Assembly: GCA_900637705.1 (NCBI GenBank) | Contig: LR134390.1 | Coordinates: 1,736,001-1,800,000 of the forward strand | Reading direction: 5' to 3' | Source: Fusobacterium varium | GTDB taxonomy: Bacteria > Fusobacteriota > Fusobacteriia > Fusobacteriales > Fusobacteriaceae | Length of the DNA stretch: 64,000 nucleotides | Part shown: piece after piece, positions 18,201 through 27,036 of the stretch | Layout of the letters: each line of letters starts with the position of its first letter | Position numbering within the stretch: position 1 is the stretch's first letter | The notes under the pieces: generated by a model | Database searches by the model: none | What the model was told of the DNA's origin: nothing | What the model saw: the letters and a program-made list of their open reading frames with translations, nothing else | Position numbers and translations under genes: made by a program

Positions 18201-20376
18201 GACCATTTGAAACAAAATTAAGATTCTCTGCATAAACAGCTGTTGCTTTTTCAAGATTTTGAGTATTTATCCCAAAATTTAAACTCTGTGTTTCTGCCCC
18301 AGTTCCTTTACCTTTATAGAATACAGCTGTTTGTCCTGTTGTTCCACTTCCATTTTGATTTAAAGTTAAAGTTGTTGTATTCAATACTGTCTTTTCATTA
18401 GCCAGTACTCCTATTGCATTTGTTCCTAATTCAAGAGTTCCTATATTTGTTATCTCTGAATCATGGTCAGCATAAATACCAATAGCTCCTGTTCCAGTTG
18501 ATATAGTTCCAGTATTTTCTAAAGTTGCATCACTTCCATAGATTCCAACTGCCATTTCTGAACCTGTAGAATTTCCTATTTTTATATTTCCACTATTTTT
18601 AGCTTTTGCGTCAGCTTTTGTTCCAGATGGTTTATTATTGAAAGCATATATCCCTATATTTCCCTCTCCTGCCAGTTCTATATTTCCGCTGTTTTCAATA
18701 GATATAGTATTTTCTCCTGCTTTCCCTCCAAATTCATTTATTATTGGTGTCCCTACAGGCTGCTCTCTGTTAGTCATTCCCAATATACCAATAGCCTTAT
18801 TCCCAGCTACTTTTATATCCCCCTGAGTTTTAACTTTACTTCCATTTACAGCATATATTCCTACACCTTTGTCATTTACAGGACCACTTCCTGTTTCTAC
18901 TTCTATGGCTGTTCCAGAATCTGTATTTATTTCCCCATAATTTATATATAATCCAATAGCTCCTGAACCCCCAGAATCATTTCTATTTGCTAATATTTTA
19001 GCTCCGCCGTCAACAGAATTATATTTTAAATTAATTTGAGTGTCAGCTACAGAAGTTGCAGCTTTACTTGAACTCATTTCAAGTCCAACAACCTGTCCTT
19101 TAAAATAGTCATTAGCATATGTACTGTCTGTTGAAGCATTTACTTCCACTCCTGCTGCCACATCTAATTTTAATCTTTGAGCTAAAAATCTTCTTGAATA
19201 AAAATATCCATCTGAAGTATTTACAGTAGAAAATTTCTCCATATCTTTGTCAATAGTGAGATCTCCCCCATCTACTGCTGCTACTTTATATTTATCATAT
19301 GTTCCATACATATCAGATCCTGAATTAATATTTATATTCCCACCTAGGGCAGTTATTATAGTACCTTGTAAATTAGAGCTCTGTAATCCTGTTGCATTTT
19401 TTAAATTAGCTACTATAGCATCATTTGACATCATAGTTATAGTTGTGTTGCTTAGTTTTATAGGTCTAGATGCTTCTGGAATATTTAAATCCATTTCAAT
19501 TCCTGTAGCATTTCCACCAAGTATTATTTCAGCACCTGTCAAATCAATCTTTCCAACACCATCAGAGTATGCTGCATAACCATTTCCATAATATTCTAAT
19601 TTTGCCCCATTTAAATTAATACTGCTTCCTGTACCAAAAGAAGCAACTCCTGCTGATCCATTTTTTACACTTATATCTGCTCCCTGTATATTTATAGCAG
19701 AACCATTTCCAGCATAAACTGCCAGTCCTTTTGTTGCAGGATTAGAAGAATCATCAACTGTTATTTTCAAACTTTTTCCAGAAGTAAGTGTTATTGTTCC
19801 ACCATTTCCATAAATACCTGTTGCCCCGTTTTCAGCTTTGATAACAGTATCATTATTTATTGCAGTTGCTCCAGTTCCTGAATTATACAATCCCGATGAT
19901 TTTTCTCCATTTACTTCTAAAGTTCCTGAAAGATTAAATTTCCCTTCATTAGAAATAGCAGCATTTTTTTCAGACCCTGTCATTTTAATTGTTCCTGTAT
20001 TTTCTCCCTGAGTCCATTTATCTACATACATTCCTGTACTTTCTTTACCACCTAGAATAATATTTCCAGTATTTCTGACATTTATTTTAGTTGATGCAGC
20101 TGTTCCAGTAGCTGACAGTCCTGTAGTTTGTACAAGTCCACTTCCAACAGTTATATTCCCACTATTATATATATGCTGTGTCTGTCCATTAGAATGTGCA
20201 ACTGTATTTCCTCTTCCATTAGTTCCAGTAGTTGTGATGTCAGCTTGTATTTGAACTCCATATTTATCAGTTCTTATAAGAGTACTGTTAGTAGCCCCAG
20301 TTCCTATATTAAAGTTTCCCATTACCTGATTATTAAATATGAAATCATTAGTATTATTAGCAGAATAATCAGACAA
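12211..20376 (-). CDS. giant autotransporter, passenger and beta-barrel part (C-terminal fragment of a split frame)
   Basis: These 2,721 residues are the passenger and translocator of a type V secreted surface protein. Residues 1 to about 2,400 are a long run of short beta-helix repeats, glycine/asparagine/threonine-rich, with recurring GIG(I/V)Y and NSGNI.. turns. The last roughly 270 residues form an autotransporter beta-barrel with alternating strands ending in YGVRFNYKF. No ATG or ribosome binding site exists at 20376 (TTG in mid-sequence). The frame continues the gene at 20412-22376 if one T is restored at 20425-20429, giving about 3,388 residues, the size of RadD-like fusobacterial adhesins. 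The likely role is adhesion or coaggregation; the ligand is unknown. Confidence 0.9.
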   Translation of the reverse strand: MSDYSANNTNDFIFNNQVMGNFNIGTGATNSTLIRTDKYGVQIQADITTTGTNGRGNTVAHSNGQTQHIYNSGNITVGSGLVQTTGLSATGTAASTKINVRNTGNIILGGKESTGMYVDKWTQGENTGTIKMTGSEKNAAISNEGKFNLSGTLEVNGEKSSGLYNSGTGATAINNDTVIKAENGATGIYGNGGTITLTSGKSLKITVDDSSNPATKGLAVYAGNGSAINIQGADISVKNGSAGVASFGTGSSINLNGAKLEYYGNGYAAYSDGVGKIDLTGAEIILGGNATGIEMDLNIPEASRPIKLSNTTITMMSNDAIVANLKNATGLQSSNLQGTIITALGGNININSGSDMYGTYDKYKVAAVDGGDLTIDKDMEKFSTVNTSDGYFYSRRFLAQRLKLDVAAGVEVNASTDSTYANDYFKGQVVGLEMSSSKAATSVADTQINLKYNSVDGGAKILANRNDSGGSGAIGLYINYGEINTDSGTAIEVETGSGPVNDKGVGIYAVNGSKVKTQGDIKVAGNKAIGILGMTNREQPVGTPIINEFGGKAGENTISIENSGNIELAGEGNIGIYAFNNKPSGTKADAKAKNSGNIKIGNSTGSEMAVGIYGSDATLENTGTISTGTGAIGIYADHDSEITNIGTLELGTNAIGVLANEKTVLNTTTLTLNQNGSGTTGQTAVFYKGKGTGAETQSLNFGINTQNLEKATAVYAENLNFVSNGQLDIGKDGVGIYLKKGSLDNTATNAGIINLLSGKTGAIGMYTSAGKIINNNTININDATHIGMFASGTGNTVSNAGTITLGADSSTGIYVKDGAKVELAASGNIAFTGKESVGVFAENAEVEIKDNVLFSLSNENKNIFAYGKNGAKVTLDSGKTLNVNGLGAPISTGHKTVGIYLENSSGKSSYIGNGKIEVSNQAIGLYSKGENDLVVNVEATGAKTTGIFVDKASNIGGTVTAENGAIAVYGDGGKLNIGVGTATDLTLKTTAGVATGMYLTSGAYAAGGDINVENTTANKNIGVYYSKGTGSSAVANGSKINIKDGNTIGIYAADGINLSNGSDITTVAGKTGNIGAFIGGNSRYSSNADIILNGAGGIGIYAENGQGINSAAGKIFLNDLGSTSVGMAAENTASVENLGTITDAGQNLGMYISGTASSSGKNSGVITTDKGTGVYVSGTGNSFDGSAGKIEVLTSGIGIYLENTGSNKIKSGILDIASGGVGVYGDNAKIDFTVNSSTSTGAIGVTAKNNSVISGNITTGTGSVGAYILDDTVSLNGAVITTGVNTSDTSVGILLDKGITSTYTINNVNVNAKNGVGVYLGNDTGTFTGVDLVLNGTVKTEGGVGVYVTEYSTLTTGNATLNIDGGAGIYVDKGTANLGVTGNLTFNFLAGGGIGIFNNGGNLTLGNNINVTGSGSLASTSNGSLTSTGNLNVGNGAVGLLGEYDSGTTTPQSISNSGNITATSGGIGLAAMKGSSLPGAGITITNSGTITASGKSSNNASIGIYTDIADVVNTGQINVGTEGIGIYSSNNGTALSIQNDNMKMTGTGGIGAYIKGAITGIVSNNITSDAGASNNTGVILENVTGAPLNMGTISLGADSIGVLAKGTTGTVNGTIGVGNGETSIGLVADSGSNITIGTSANISAGDKGIGVYVNGASSSVTINDISKINVGTDGVFVYSKGGNLTFSGNLVADNKIGIVAEGGSVNTSGSSITAKNGGIGAYVKSSAPSFGTTAIIVQAGTSDKHSIGIYYDRVTSVGTVPTINQTGNNTIGLILNNSSGTLAGTTIGTTGSNQVGIMVKGTSSNVGVTGNIDVSGDKNIGVYNEGGALTTGGAVLVGASSSGAQSSIGVYLQGGTYTGTGAVSVGANSIGVYGVNVGNISQTGAPISVGAGAVGIYGAGRGTETMTVTAPNITVGTDKAVGAYGKDINMLVSGNMSVGAGKSVGIVSSGNGNISYTGDITVYDKGTSEASIGIYKAMGTGVITTSSGNWNVGDGGYGIYVQQVIKEEGKADIITSNTATINNDADMVLGEAAVGIYASGNNNITNNGNITVGATTVPGGNHTNVAEHKNSVGIYLASGSKAVNTAGTTITVNHDHSLGVFGTGAGTEFTNNGIMNIDNGGIGVLVRDGAIAINNGTINLGGTLAACEASTVGMAAYAGGTIINNSVINVTEGVGMLLSVGSELVNDGTINVVNGTGIEGSGKVVNRGNIYVTGTGKAEDTSGTSSTANIGSVVVDSKGNITINDKYVAIGGTLSTAGSIIVNGAYVDVTTGTPLFNAHSVSGEVKLLSNFASTGNGRTYLIEDFVNTAAGTITGNKLTPVTSPLFIAKVTSDGHLVIVKRPYADLTIGEQFDALDKGLDNILENSNGMGRDAEILKGLNEYLDGLDTGSFEKEATRTLAELRGDIYATIQGRMQDINRAFDNSFYELESSYNLTKDSSKYSIIYTDGNYKDSTLGIDDYDYKVMGVLYMKEKEGAEYGSKYGYTLGFAGSKFKFDDGGSKEDVYSLRAGVHNVKNLSDEHKVSLLSRVELGYNRHLAKRKIELNKTYENKADYNTYSVSIDNKLSKTIYTDLSSQLDIYTDLELEYGKVGKFKERAGSNGGLEVQIKDNDYFSAQLGAGIKAHQKVYAGSDISVKLTGDVKYAYELGENYDGNKARLKNGGEGYYSLITPEKQEGKIIGKVGLTIEKANHMGVTFEVEAADEGHRKDSSIKYGVRFNYKF

Positions 20377-20411
20377 TCTTAAAAATCCTATTACTTCGTT
20401 TCCTACTATCT

Positions 20412-22376
20412 CTACATTAATTCCAAAAAGTTAGAGATTGGATTTAAACCACTCAATACACCATGATTTAAATTTCCAGCTTCTGTATAAGGATTGGGAG
20501 CTGAAGAAAGAGATTTTCCTATAGCAAGTCCTACATTTTTCTGTCCTCCTACAGTTATTTTTCCTGCTCCTCCTGATACAGTTACATCATCGTAATATAC
20601 ATTATTAGCAGTAAATATATTTTTCATTCTATAACCATAGTTATTTTTACCATTCACCTCAATGTTTCCAATTTCAACATCGACTGGAAGGTATGTTTGA
20701 CCTGTATAAGCACCAAAATCTATTCCTATACTGTTTTCATTATTTATTATAATAACCCCTGTATTTTTAGTCTGGTTATTATTATGTTTAGTTCTTCCTG
20801 TTTCATTAAGTGCTTCTGTATCTATCATTATCCCTATTACATTATATCCAGAATTTAATGTTATTTTTCCAGTATTATTAAATATTGAATATCCATCTCT
20901 GTTATCCTGACTATCCCATAATTGATGTTCTACCCCTACAAGTATTTCATATGTTGTTCCAGTAACTGGATTTATCTTTGATGAACCATTCAACTCCAGT
21001 GTTCCAGTAAATTTTGCTGTTTTAGCTCCTCCACTTTGACCCAGCCACCCAGATGTCAGTCCTCCTCCCATAGATGGGAATCCATCAGATGTATGTCTTC
21101 CAGCTGGATTATGACTTAAAAACATCTTTGTATATACACTATCTGAAGCTCCATAATTCATCTGATAATTTCCACCAATAGTGGCATTATGATCTCTCAA
21201 TTCATTTATAAAGGCATTTGTCCTTCCAGTGCTTCCTGGAGTCAATACCTCACTGAAATTATATTCCACAGTAGTTGAAGCATTTATATTTCCATTGCTC
21301 CATGTAGTAACATTACCTCCTGCTGTAATTTTCAATGGATTACTTTCTGAGTTCAAAGGAGTAGAATAATTTTCATAGTTTTCTATTACTATATTACTAT
21401 CTATTCCTCCTCTTTTAGCTCCATTTTGTACTGACCCTATTCCATATGACTGCCCAAATCCAGTTCCAACAAAATCTAAAGCTGGTGGAGTAAATTCCAC
21501 TGGTGCTACTATTGTTGGTGTAGATGGTGCTGCTGGAGGTATTATCATAGTTGGTTCGTACCCCTCTGGTGCTGCTGGAAGATTTATAACTATATTTTTT
21601 TCTGTTGGTTCAGTCGGAGTTGGAATAACAGGTGCTGTTATTTCTATTTTATCTACTGCTGATGGAGGAAGTACACTTACACTCACTCCACTTGGTGCTG
21701 ATGGTATTCCCGGCTGATTTATAGAAATATTTGGTATTGTTATTGCAACTGGATTCACAGCTCCCGGCAATGCTCCCAACACAACATTTGGTGTAGATAC
21801 ATTCACAGATACATTTGGATTAATTTCAGGCATTTCAGGTTCCAAAAGCTGAATATTAGCTCCTAAATCTATTTCCTCTCTGAATACTGAATTATCTACC
21901 ACTACTCCATTCCCTGACATTACTTTGTCTTTTCCAATATTCCCAGAAGATTTCAGCATAGATTTTCCAGCTCTTGTTCCATAATATTCATTTACTGCAT
22001 CTATTGTTTCTTTAAATTCTTTATCTGTCCTGTCCTTTGTTTTTCCACTATCTAAATACTGATAAGTAAAAAACACCTGTGTGCTTGGTATCAAAGGCTT
22101 AGAATAAAAATCTCCCTTTCTTACAAGCTCTACAAAATCTGAATTATATTCTTTTATAAGTTTTTCATTTTCAGCTATTTTTCTTTTTATTTCTTCTCTT
22201 TCCAATTCAATTTTAGTTAAAATATCTCCCTTTGTTTCTTGTATTTCTTCTGATGTTATCCCTGCCCCTAGAGATATTCCACCTGTTATTAAAAAAGCTA
22301 TCAAAAGTGAAAAAGAGAAACTAATTTTTCTCTTTAAATACCTCTTTAGAGATTTTTCTATCTCATTTTTTCTCAT
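20412..22376 (-). CDS. giant autotransporter, N-terminal part (frame broken by 1-nt loss)
   Basis: These 654 residues form the start of the giant autotransporter. Residues 1-17 are charged, and 18-38 are a hydrophobic signal segment ending LGAG: the long signal peptide typical of large autotransporters. Residues 40-75 are a coiled coil, followed by the autotransporter-associated N-terminal domain and a Pro/Val-rich stretch at about 185-300 (many P-T-P and P-S-P turns). Beta-helix repeats then begin. The frame ends at ...NFLELM in a stretch where adding a T to the run at 20425-20429 gives NFFGINVEIVGNEVIGFL and joins the downstream frame. It is 13 bases after the coiled-coil gene, in one operon. 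Confidence 0.9.
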   Translation of the reverse strand: MRKNEIEKSLKRYLKRKISFSFSLLIAFLITGGISLGAGITSEEIQETKGDILTKIELEREEIKRKIAENEKLIKEYNSDFVELVRKGDFYSKPLIPSTQVFFTYQYLDSGKTKDRTDKEFKETIDAVNEYYGTRAGKSMLKSSGNIGKDKVMSGNGVVVDNSVFREEIDLGANIQLLEPEMPEINPNVSVNVSTPNVVLGALPGAVNPVAITIPNISINQPGIPSAPSGVSVSVLPPSAVDKIEITAPVIPTPTEPTEKNIVINLPAAPEGYEPTMIIPPAAPSTPTIVAPVEFTPPALDFVGTGFGQSYGIGSVQNGAKRGGIDSNIVIENYENYSTPLNSESNPLKITAGGNVTTWSNGNINASTTVEYNFSEVLTPGSTGRTNAFINELRDHNATIGGNYQMNYGASDSVYTKMFLSHNPAGRHTSDGFPSMGGGLTSGWLGQSGGAKTAKFTGTLELNGSSKINPVTGTTYEILVGVEHQLWDSQDNRDGYSIFNNTGKITLNSGYNVIGIMIDTEALNETGRTKHNNNQTKNTGVIIINNENSIGIDFGAYTGQTYLPVDVEIGNIEVNGKNNYGYRMKNIFTANNVYYDDVTVSGGAGKITVGGQKNVGLAIGKSLSSAPNPYTEAGNLNHGVLSGLNPISNFLELM

Positions 22377-22389
22377 AAATCTTTCCCCC

Positions 22390-22950
22390 TTAGTTTTTTC
22401 CTGTTTTCACCTTTTGCTCCATTGTATCCAGCTTGCTCAAATATTCATTAAGCATTTTATTTTCAGAAGATAAAGTTTGAATTTCATGATTTTTTAATTT
22501 AAATTCTTCATGTACCCCATCAAATTTTTCACTTAAAAATACTCTATTTTCATCACCTTTTGTTCCTAAAGCATTTTCAAGCTCTTTTATTTCCTCTTCT
22601 TCCATTTTTAAAAATGACATTCTTTCTTCTCCAATTTCAAAAGCTGTTATTGCAGCTGCTGCTTTCTCTTCTGGATTATCTTTACTTCTGAATACTTTTT
22701 CTTCAAGAGATTCGTTCATATCTCTTCTGATGTCTTCAAGAACTTTTTTCCCCTTTTTTTCCTCTTCTTTTTCTAGTTTCATCTTAGTTTTTTCAGCCTT
22801 CTCTGCTTCTTTTTGTTTTGTTCTTTCCTCAATCTGTATTTCTTTCCTTATCTGTTCAAGTACTTTTTTCCCCTCTTTTTCATTTATTTCCTGTGAATAA
22901 GCTATTGTCAGACAAGATAGAAAAAGAATTACTGTGCTTATTTTTTTCAT
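22390..22950 (-). CDS. secreted coiled-coil protein upstream of the giant autotransporter
   Basis: The 186-residue protein has a clear signal peptide (MKKISTVILFLSCLTIAYS). Two related segments follow, EGKKVLEQIRKEI and KGKKVLEDIRRDM, separated by a lysine/glutamate helix, and the rest is a glutamate-rich coiled coil to the C-terminus. No lipobox cysteine is placed for lipidation (Cys14 lacks the motif). Small coiled-coil secreted proteins commonly precede RadD-type autotransporters in fusobacteria, where they may act as periplasmic or surface helpers. The ribosome binding site GGGAGAG is good. The function itself is inference. Confidence 0.75.
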   Translation of the reverse strand: MKKISTVILFLSCLTIAYSQEINEKEGKKVLEQIRKEIQIEERTKQKEAEKAEKTKMKLEKEEEKKGKKVLEDIRRDMNESLEEKVFRSKDNPEEKAAAAITAFEIGEERMSFLKMEEEEIKELENALGTKGDENRVFLSEKFDGVHEEFKLKNHEIQTLSSENKMLNEYLSKLDTMEQKVKTGKN

Positions 22951-23362
22951 GCTCTCTCTCCCTTTCGATGTATTTTGCTTAAGTGTAGTTATTTATATTT
23001 TTAATCCCTCCCTAAATTTGACATACAAATATTCTAAATGTAAGAATTTAAGAACATAGTTTTCTTAATTTTTGATAAAAATTATAGTTTTGTAAACAAA
23101 AATCATTTATAGAATTATAACATATTTTTTTTAAGCACACAATTAAAATAATAATCCGTTTTTTATTCATATGTTTATATCTAGTTTCTTTAACTGGAAA
23201 TATATAATGTTTAGTCTGTCCCCCAACATATAAAAAAAAGACTGCATAAACACTCTTTTTTTCAAGTTTCAATATCTAATTTTATTTCTTTGTTCTTTAT
23301 TGACACATTTTTATTTTTCATTTTTTTCTTTACTAACATATTTTTATTTTTCATTTTCAAAA
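22951..23362. other. AT-rich intergenic stretch between two autotransporter loci
   Basis: I see no credible gene. A direct repeat of the type ACAT(A)TTTTTATTTTTCATTTT occurs twice near 23305 and 23337. A TATAAT-like box on the minus strand lies near 23108-23113, without a good -35 element; it could serve the coiled-coil/autotransporter operon. Confidence 0.4.
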
Positions 23363-23406
23363 TAAAAAAAACCAAAAGAAGTTTAATTCCTTTGGTCTTT
23401 TTGGTT
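23363..23406 (-). terminator. intrinsic terminator of the 1,027-residue autotransporter gene
   Basis: On the minus strand AACCAAAA (23399-23406) pairs with TTTTGGTT (23369-23376), and an alternative ACCAAA/TTTGGT stem is also possible. A long U-tract follows. It lies about 210 bases past the autotransporter stop. Confidence 0.65.
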
Positions 23407-23616
23407 ATTTATTATCTATTTTTTTGATATTTTGAGTTTTAATTCTCTTTTTATCATACTGACTTAATTCTTTAGTATCTTTTTTTCTAAAATTAACTTG
23501 CTGCTTGATAATTGCATGAGCTTAATTACCTTTAAGTTTTGCTATATCTATTTATTAGCTTGTGATATTTCCATTTACTTCTCATTTAAAAAGTATCCTC
23601 TGTATTATTATCTACT

Positions 23617-26600
23617 TTAGAACTTATACCCCAATCCTGCTCCTATTATCCATTCACCTTTATTTCTGTTTTTTCCATTTCCATTATGTGAATCTCTTTC
23701 TACATTGTAGCTTCCCTTTACATCAAACAGGATTCCACTTTCAAGTTCAAGTGTGTACTTAGCATTTAATCCTATACTGTGTTCATTTTTATGAGCTACT
23801 AAGATATCAAAGTCAGTTGCATTTTCTCCTTTAAATCTTCCTGTGATATTTTCTTCATCTGACCCAGTAAGAAGTCTTGTATAGCTCACTCCTGTTGACA
23901 GTGTGCTTTTTCCTTTCTCATGTGGTATTACTTTTTTAAGGTCTACTCCCACTTTAGCTGCTGTATAGTCAAATGTTTTTGAATCTGTTTCTATTGCAAG
24001 AACCTTGCTTCCTTCATCTGCGCTATCCTGCTTAATATATGTATATGACAATGTTCCGTATGGTTCTAAGAATAGATTTTCTCCTATATTATGAGAATAT
24101 CTTCCATTCAGGTAAATATCATATGTCATATCTGAATATTTATCACTGTAGCTGTGTCCTCCTAATGTTGCTCTATTAGCATCATATTCTGAATATTGAA
24201 TTCCTGCTCCTGCTTTCAATGTAAGGTTTCCTCTATAGTTTTCTGCAAAAGCTCCTACATATCCACTGTTTCCTTTTACTTTTGACATTGGAAGTTTAGC
24301 TTCGCTTCTGTTTCCACCTGCTGTTACTCCTAGAGATATATTTTCTGAATATCCATATTTCCCCAGGGCATAAGCTCCAGTAAGTTTCATATCCACATCT
24401 ACATCTGCTGTACCTGTATCAAAACCATGATAATTCTGTCCATAGTAGCTGTCTTTAGTTCCTCCATCTCTATGAGTTAGTCCACCCATTACCAGCCATC
24501 TGTTTAAGTCTGGTCTAAATTGATTTTCTGTGATTATATCTCTGAACATTCCCATTGATTTTCTTGAAAGCTCACTTGAAACTGAATATGGAGTTCCTGT
24601 ATAAATGCTGTCTAAATAGCTCATTAAAGCTTTTAATTGTTCCTCATCAGTAGCATTATTATAATCATAGTTTTTTCCAAGGTAAGTCATGCTTAGCATA
24701 TCTCTCAAAGCATCTATATTTTCATCTGTACTGCTGTACAAACTTTTATATATTCCATTAAGTGAATCATATTTACTTACCTTTGGATTTACAATTCCAC
24801 TTAAGTCTGAACCTGCTCCTAAGTGAATGTAATCCCCATCTATTTCTGCTTTGTCTATGATTGAACTTGCTTTTATTAGCATATTTTCAAGTTCTATATT
24901 TTCCATATCAACATCAATTTTTTTACCTATTCCATTTGTTATAAAGTTTAAAGTTCCTGCTTCTCCTTCTGATGTTCCTTTTATTGTCATTTCATGTTTT
25001 CCCTCTCTTTCTGAAAAAGCATGAACTCCTATTGGTATTTCTTCATCTTTTGTATCTTCTGATCTTTTTAATCTTAGATTTAATACCCCATCTTTATGTA
25101 CAGTTACTGTTTCTGTTCCTGTTACTTTTATATCTTCAAAGAATGTCACATTATTTTCTATATTCATATTTGTAAACCCTGATATGTTATGAAGTATATT
25201 CATTCCATCTTCAGCATTTCCATTAAGACTTATTAGATTATTAGTTCCTGTTGATTTCATCTCTCCATTAATTTTTACATTTCCTTCTAAAACAAGAGCA
25301 TTTTTTTCTCCTGATACTGTAATAACTGTATCTCCTCCATTTATAATAGAATTCCCTTGAATAGTAAGAGTATTTCCATTTCCAGCTATATTTACTGGTG
25401 AAACAGTTCCATCATCTTTTGAAATTCCTCCATTTACTATTGTATTATCAAGAATAAGTGTTGACATATTTTCATTCATAACTACTGCTGTTCCATAAGC
25501 ATTAATTATAGAGTCTGTTATTTGATTTCCTGTTCCTGAGACCTTTAAAGTTTCATTTTTCCCATTTAATATTGAATTATCAAATTCTCCTACTTCTCCT
25601 TTAAATTCAAAACTTACTGTTTCAGTTGCTTCTCCTGAATCTCCATTTAATGTAGCATTTCTTATAGTCATAGACTTTGTTATTTCTTTTCCATCTTTAT
25701 CATATCCTACTACTATCTCTACAGAATCCTTACTCTTAGTGTCATCTACAGTTATTTTTCCATCTGCTTCAGTTATATATAGTCCATAATTATTTTCTGT
25801 AGTTATACTACTACCATAAACTACTGAATTCCCTTGTGTTGCAAGTATTCCATAGTTATTTGCTGTACCTATAGTTCCACCCTCATTATATATAGGTTCA
25901 TCAGATTTTTCATAAATAATTCCTGTATTTTCTAAACTTATTATGTTACTCTGATTGTAAATGCTACCTTTAATTAAACCATTATTCATTATAGTTTCTA
26001 TATCAGCATTACTACTAATACCAGAACCACCACTAGTTTTCATTGAACCATTATTTAACAAGTTTCCTATAGTATCGTGGCTGGAAATTACATCCCCTTC
26101 CGCTGTTATTGAACCATTATTTATCAATTTTTTTATAGTGGCATTATTCTCAATTGCAGTATTACCATCTGAACTTGATATAAAACCACTATTCACCAAG
26201 TTAATTATAGTACCTTCATTATAAATTCCATAACCATCACTACTTTCTATTGAACCATTATTTATCAGATTTGTTATAGTACCTTCATTATAAATTCCAT
26301 AGGTAACATCACCTCCTATTCCCATTATTGAACCATTATTTCTAAATTCCAATCCAGTCATATCTTCACTAAATCTAACTCCATAACTTATATCCTTTCC
26401 ATTTGCATCTTTCCCATTATTTTCACTTGATGATAATGTCATATTATTTATATATGTACTGCCATTCCAGTTATTTTCAGTATATGGATTTGTTTTGCCC
26501 CAATCTGTACCAGACCCAGTAGTATCTTTTTCTTTAGTAAATTGTATTGTTCCCCCATCTTCTTTTATCCAAAGATAATTATCATCTGCTCCCATTACTG

Positions 26601-26700
26601 CTGTACATGACAACAAAAATCCAATCACTGCACCTATTGTTATATTTCTTCCTCTTCTTTTGTTGCTGCTTTTTACTGCCTTCATAACTTTTTCAATCAC
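23617..26700 (-). CDS. autotransporter with beta-helix passenger
   Basis: The gene starts with GTG at 26700 after GGAGG; the duplicated remnant at 27435 uses ATG at the same codon, which supports this start. The 1,027-residue protein has a charged lead (KAVKSSNKRRGR) and a hydrophobic signal segment to about residue 38. A passenger follows with repeats such as IYNEGTIxNLxNNGSIESS (about 130-290) and LNGNAE/GNVKINGE turns. A C-terminal autotransporter barrel begins near residue 760 (NRWLVMGGLTHRDGG) and ends in GAGLGYKF. It is a surface-displayed or secreted protein of unknown ligand. Two HU-like genes lie directly upstream on the same strand. Confidence 0.9.
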   Translation of the reverse strand: MIEKVMKAVKSSNKRRGRNITIGAVIGFLLSCTAVMGADDNYLWIKEDGGTIQFTKEKDTTGSGTDWGKTNPYTENNWNGSTYINNMTLSSSENNGKDANGKDISYGVRFSEDMTGLEFRNNGSIMGIGGDVTYGIYNEGTITNLINNGSIESSDGYGIYNEGTIINLVNSGFISSSDGNTAIENNATIKKLINNGSITAEGDVISSHDTIGNLLNNGSMKTSGGSGISSNADIETIMNNGLIKGSIYNQSNIISLENTGIIYEKSDEPIYNEGGTIGTANNYGILATQGNSVVYGSSITTENNYGLYITEADGKITVDDTKSKDSVEIVVGYDKDGKEITKSMTIRNATLNGDSGEATETVSFEFKGEVGEFDNSILNGKNETLKVSGTGNQITDSIINAYGTAVVMNENMSTLILDNTIVNGGISKDDGTVSPVNIAGNGNTLTIQGNSIINGGDTVITVSGEKNALVLEGNVKINGEMKSTGTNNLISLNGNAEDGMNILHNISGFTNMNIENNVTFFEDIKVTGTETVTVHKDGVLNLRLKRSEDTKDEEIPIGVHAFSEREGKHEMTIKGTSEGEAGTLNFITNGIGKKIDVDMENIELENMLIKASSIIDKAEIDGDYIHLGAGSDLSGIVNPKVSKYDSLNGIYKSLYSSTDENIDALRDMLSMTYLGKNYDYNNATDEEQLKALMSYLDSIYTGTPYSVSSELSRKSMGMFRDIITENQFRPDLNRWLVMGGLTHRDGGTKDSYYGQNYHGFDTGTADVDVDMKLTGAYALGKYGYSENISLGVTAGGNRSEAKLPMSKVKGNSGYVGAFAENYRGNLTLKAGAGIQYSEYDANRATLGGHSYSDKYSDMTYDIYLNGRYSHNIGENLFLEPYGTLSYTYIKQDSADEGSKVLAIETDSKTFDYTAAKVGVDLKKVIPHEKGKSTLSTGVSYTRLLTGSDEENITGRFKGENATDFDILVAHKNEHSIGLNAKYTLELESGILFDVKGSYNVERDSHNGNGKNRNKGEWIIGAGLGYKF

Positions 26701-26763
26701 AAATTTTCCTCCAAGTTTGTTTTTATATATTTTTTATTTAATTTTCTATTCTACAGATAAGAT

Positions 26764-27036
26764 TTAAGGTTTCATTATATTTTTTGATGCTCTAAATCTT
26801 ACTACCTTTTTTGGATAGATTTTCATTATTTCTCTAGTTGATGGATTGCTTACTAATCTCGGCTTTCTTTCCAGTATTTCAAATATTCCAATGTTGACAA
26901 ATGTTACTGAATCATATTTCATCAAGGCTTCCTGCAAGGTTTGTGTAAATATATCTATTTCCTCTAAGGCTGCTTTTTGTGATATCTTTCCCTGACTTAT
27001 TGTGTTATATATCCTTGCCAGCTCCCTCTTATTCAT
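26764..27036 (-). CDS. HU/IHF-like DNA-binding protein
   Basis: I choose the ATG at 27036 (MNKRELARIYN), which overlaps the previous stop by eight bases; earlier ATG codons at 27042 and 27051 are possible. The product of about 90 residues has the HU pattern: MNKRELARIYNTISQG, KAALEEIDIFTQTLQEAL, SVTFVNIGIFEILERKPR, then the arm and RFRASKNI. HU proteins bend or coat DNA. A chromosomal HU is usually elsewhere, so this is probably an accessory copy tied to the autotransporter just downstream. Its partner may be the diverged HU-like protein encoded just ahead. Confidence 0.8.
   Translation of the reverse strand: MNKRELARIYNTISQGKISQKAALEEIDIFTQTLQEALMKYDSVTFVNIGIFEILERKPRLVSNPSTREIMKIYPKKVVRFRASKNIMKP

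Noticed and set aside
13277-19579. Many plus-strand open frames of 60-180 codons opposite the giant autotransporter
   Set aside because: They lack ribosome binding sites, are rich in Pro/Ile/Ser from the complement of the repeat codons, and lie wholly inside a well-supported gene.
20376-20425. Separate start for the 2,721-residue autotransporter part
   Set aside because: The only start there is a TTG in mid-sequence without ribosome binding site or signal peptide; a one-base repair joins it to the upstream frame.
23562-25175. Plus-strand frames opposite the 1,027-residue autotransporter
   Set aside because: Short, Leu/Phe-rich complements of coding repeats without start signals.
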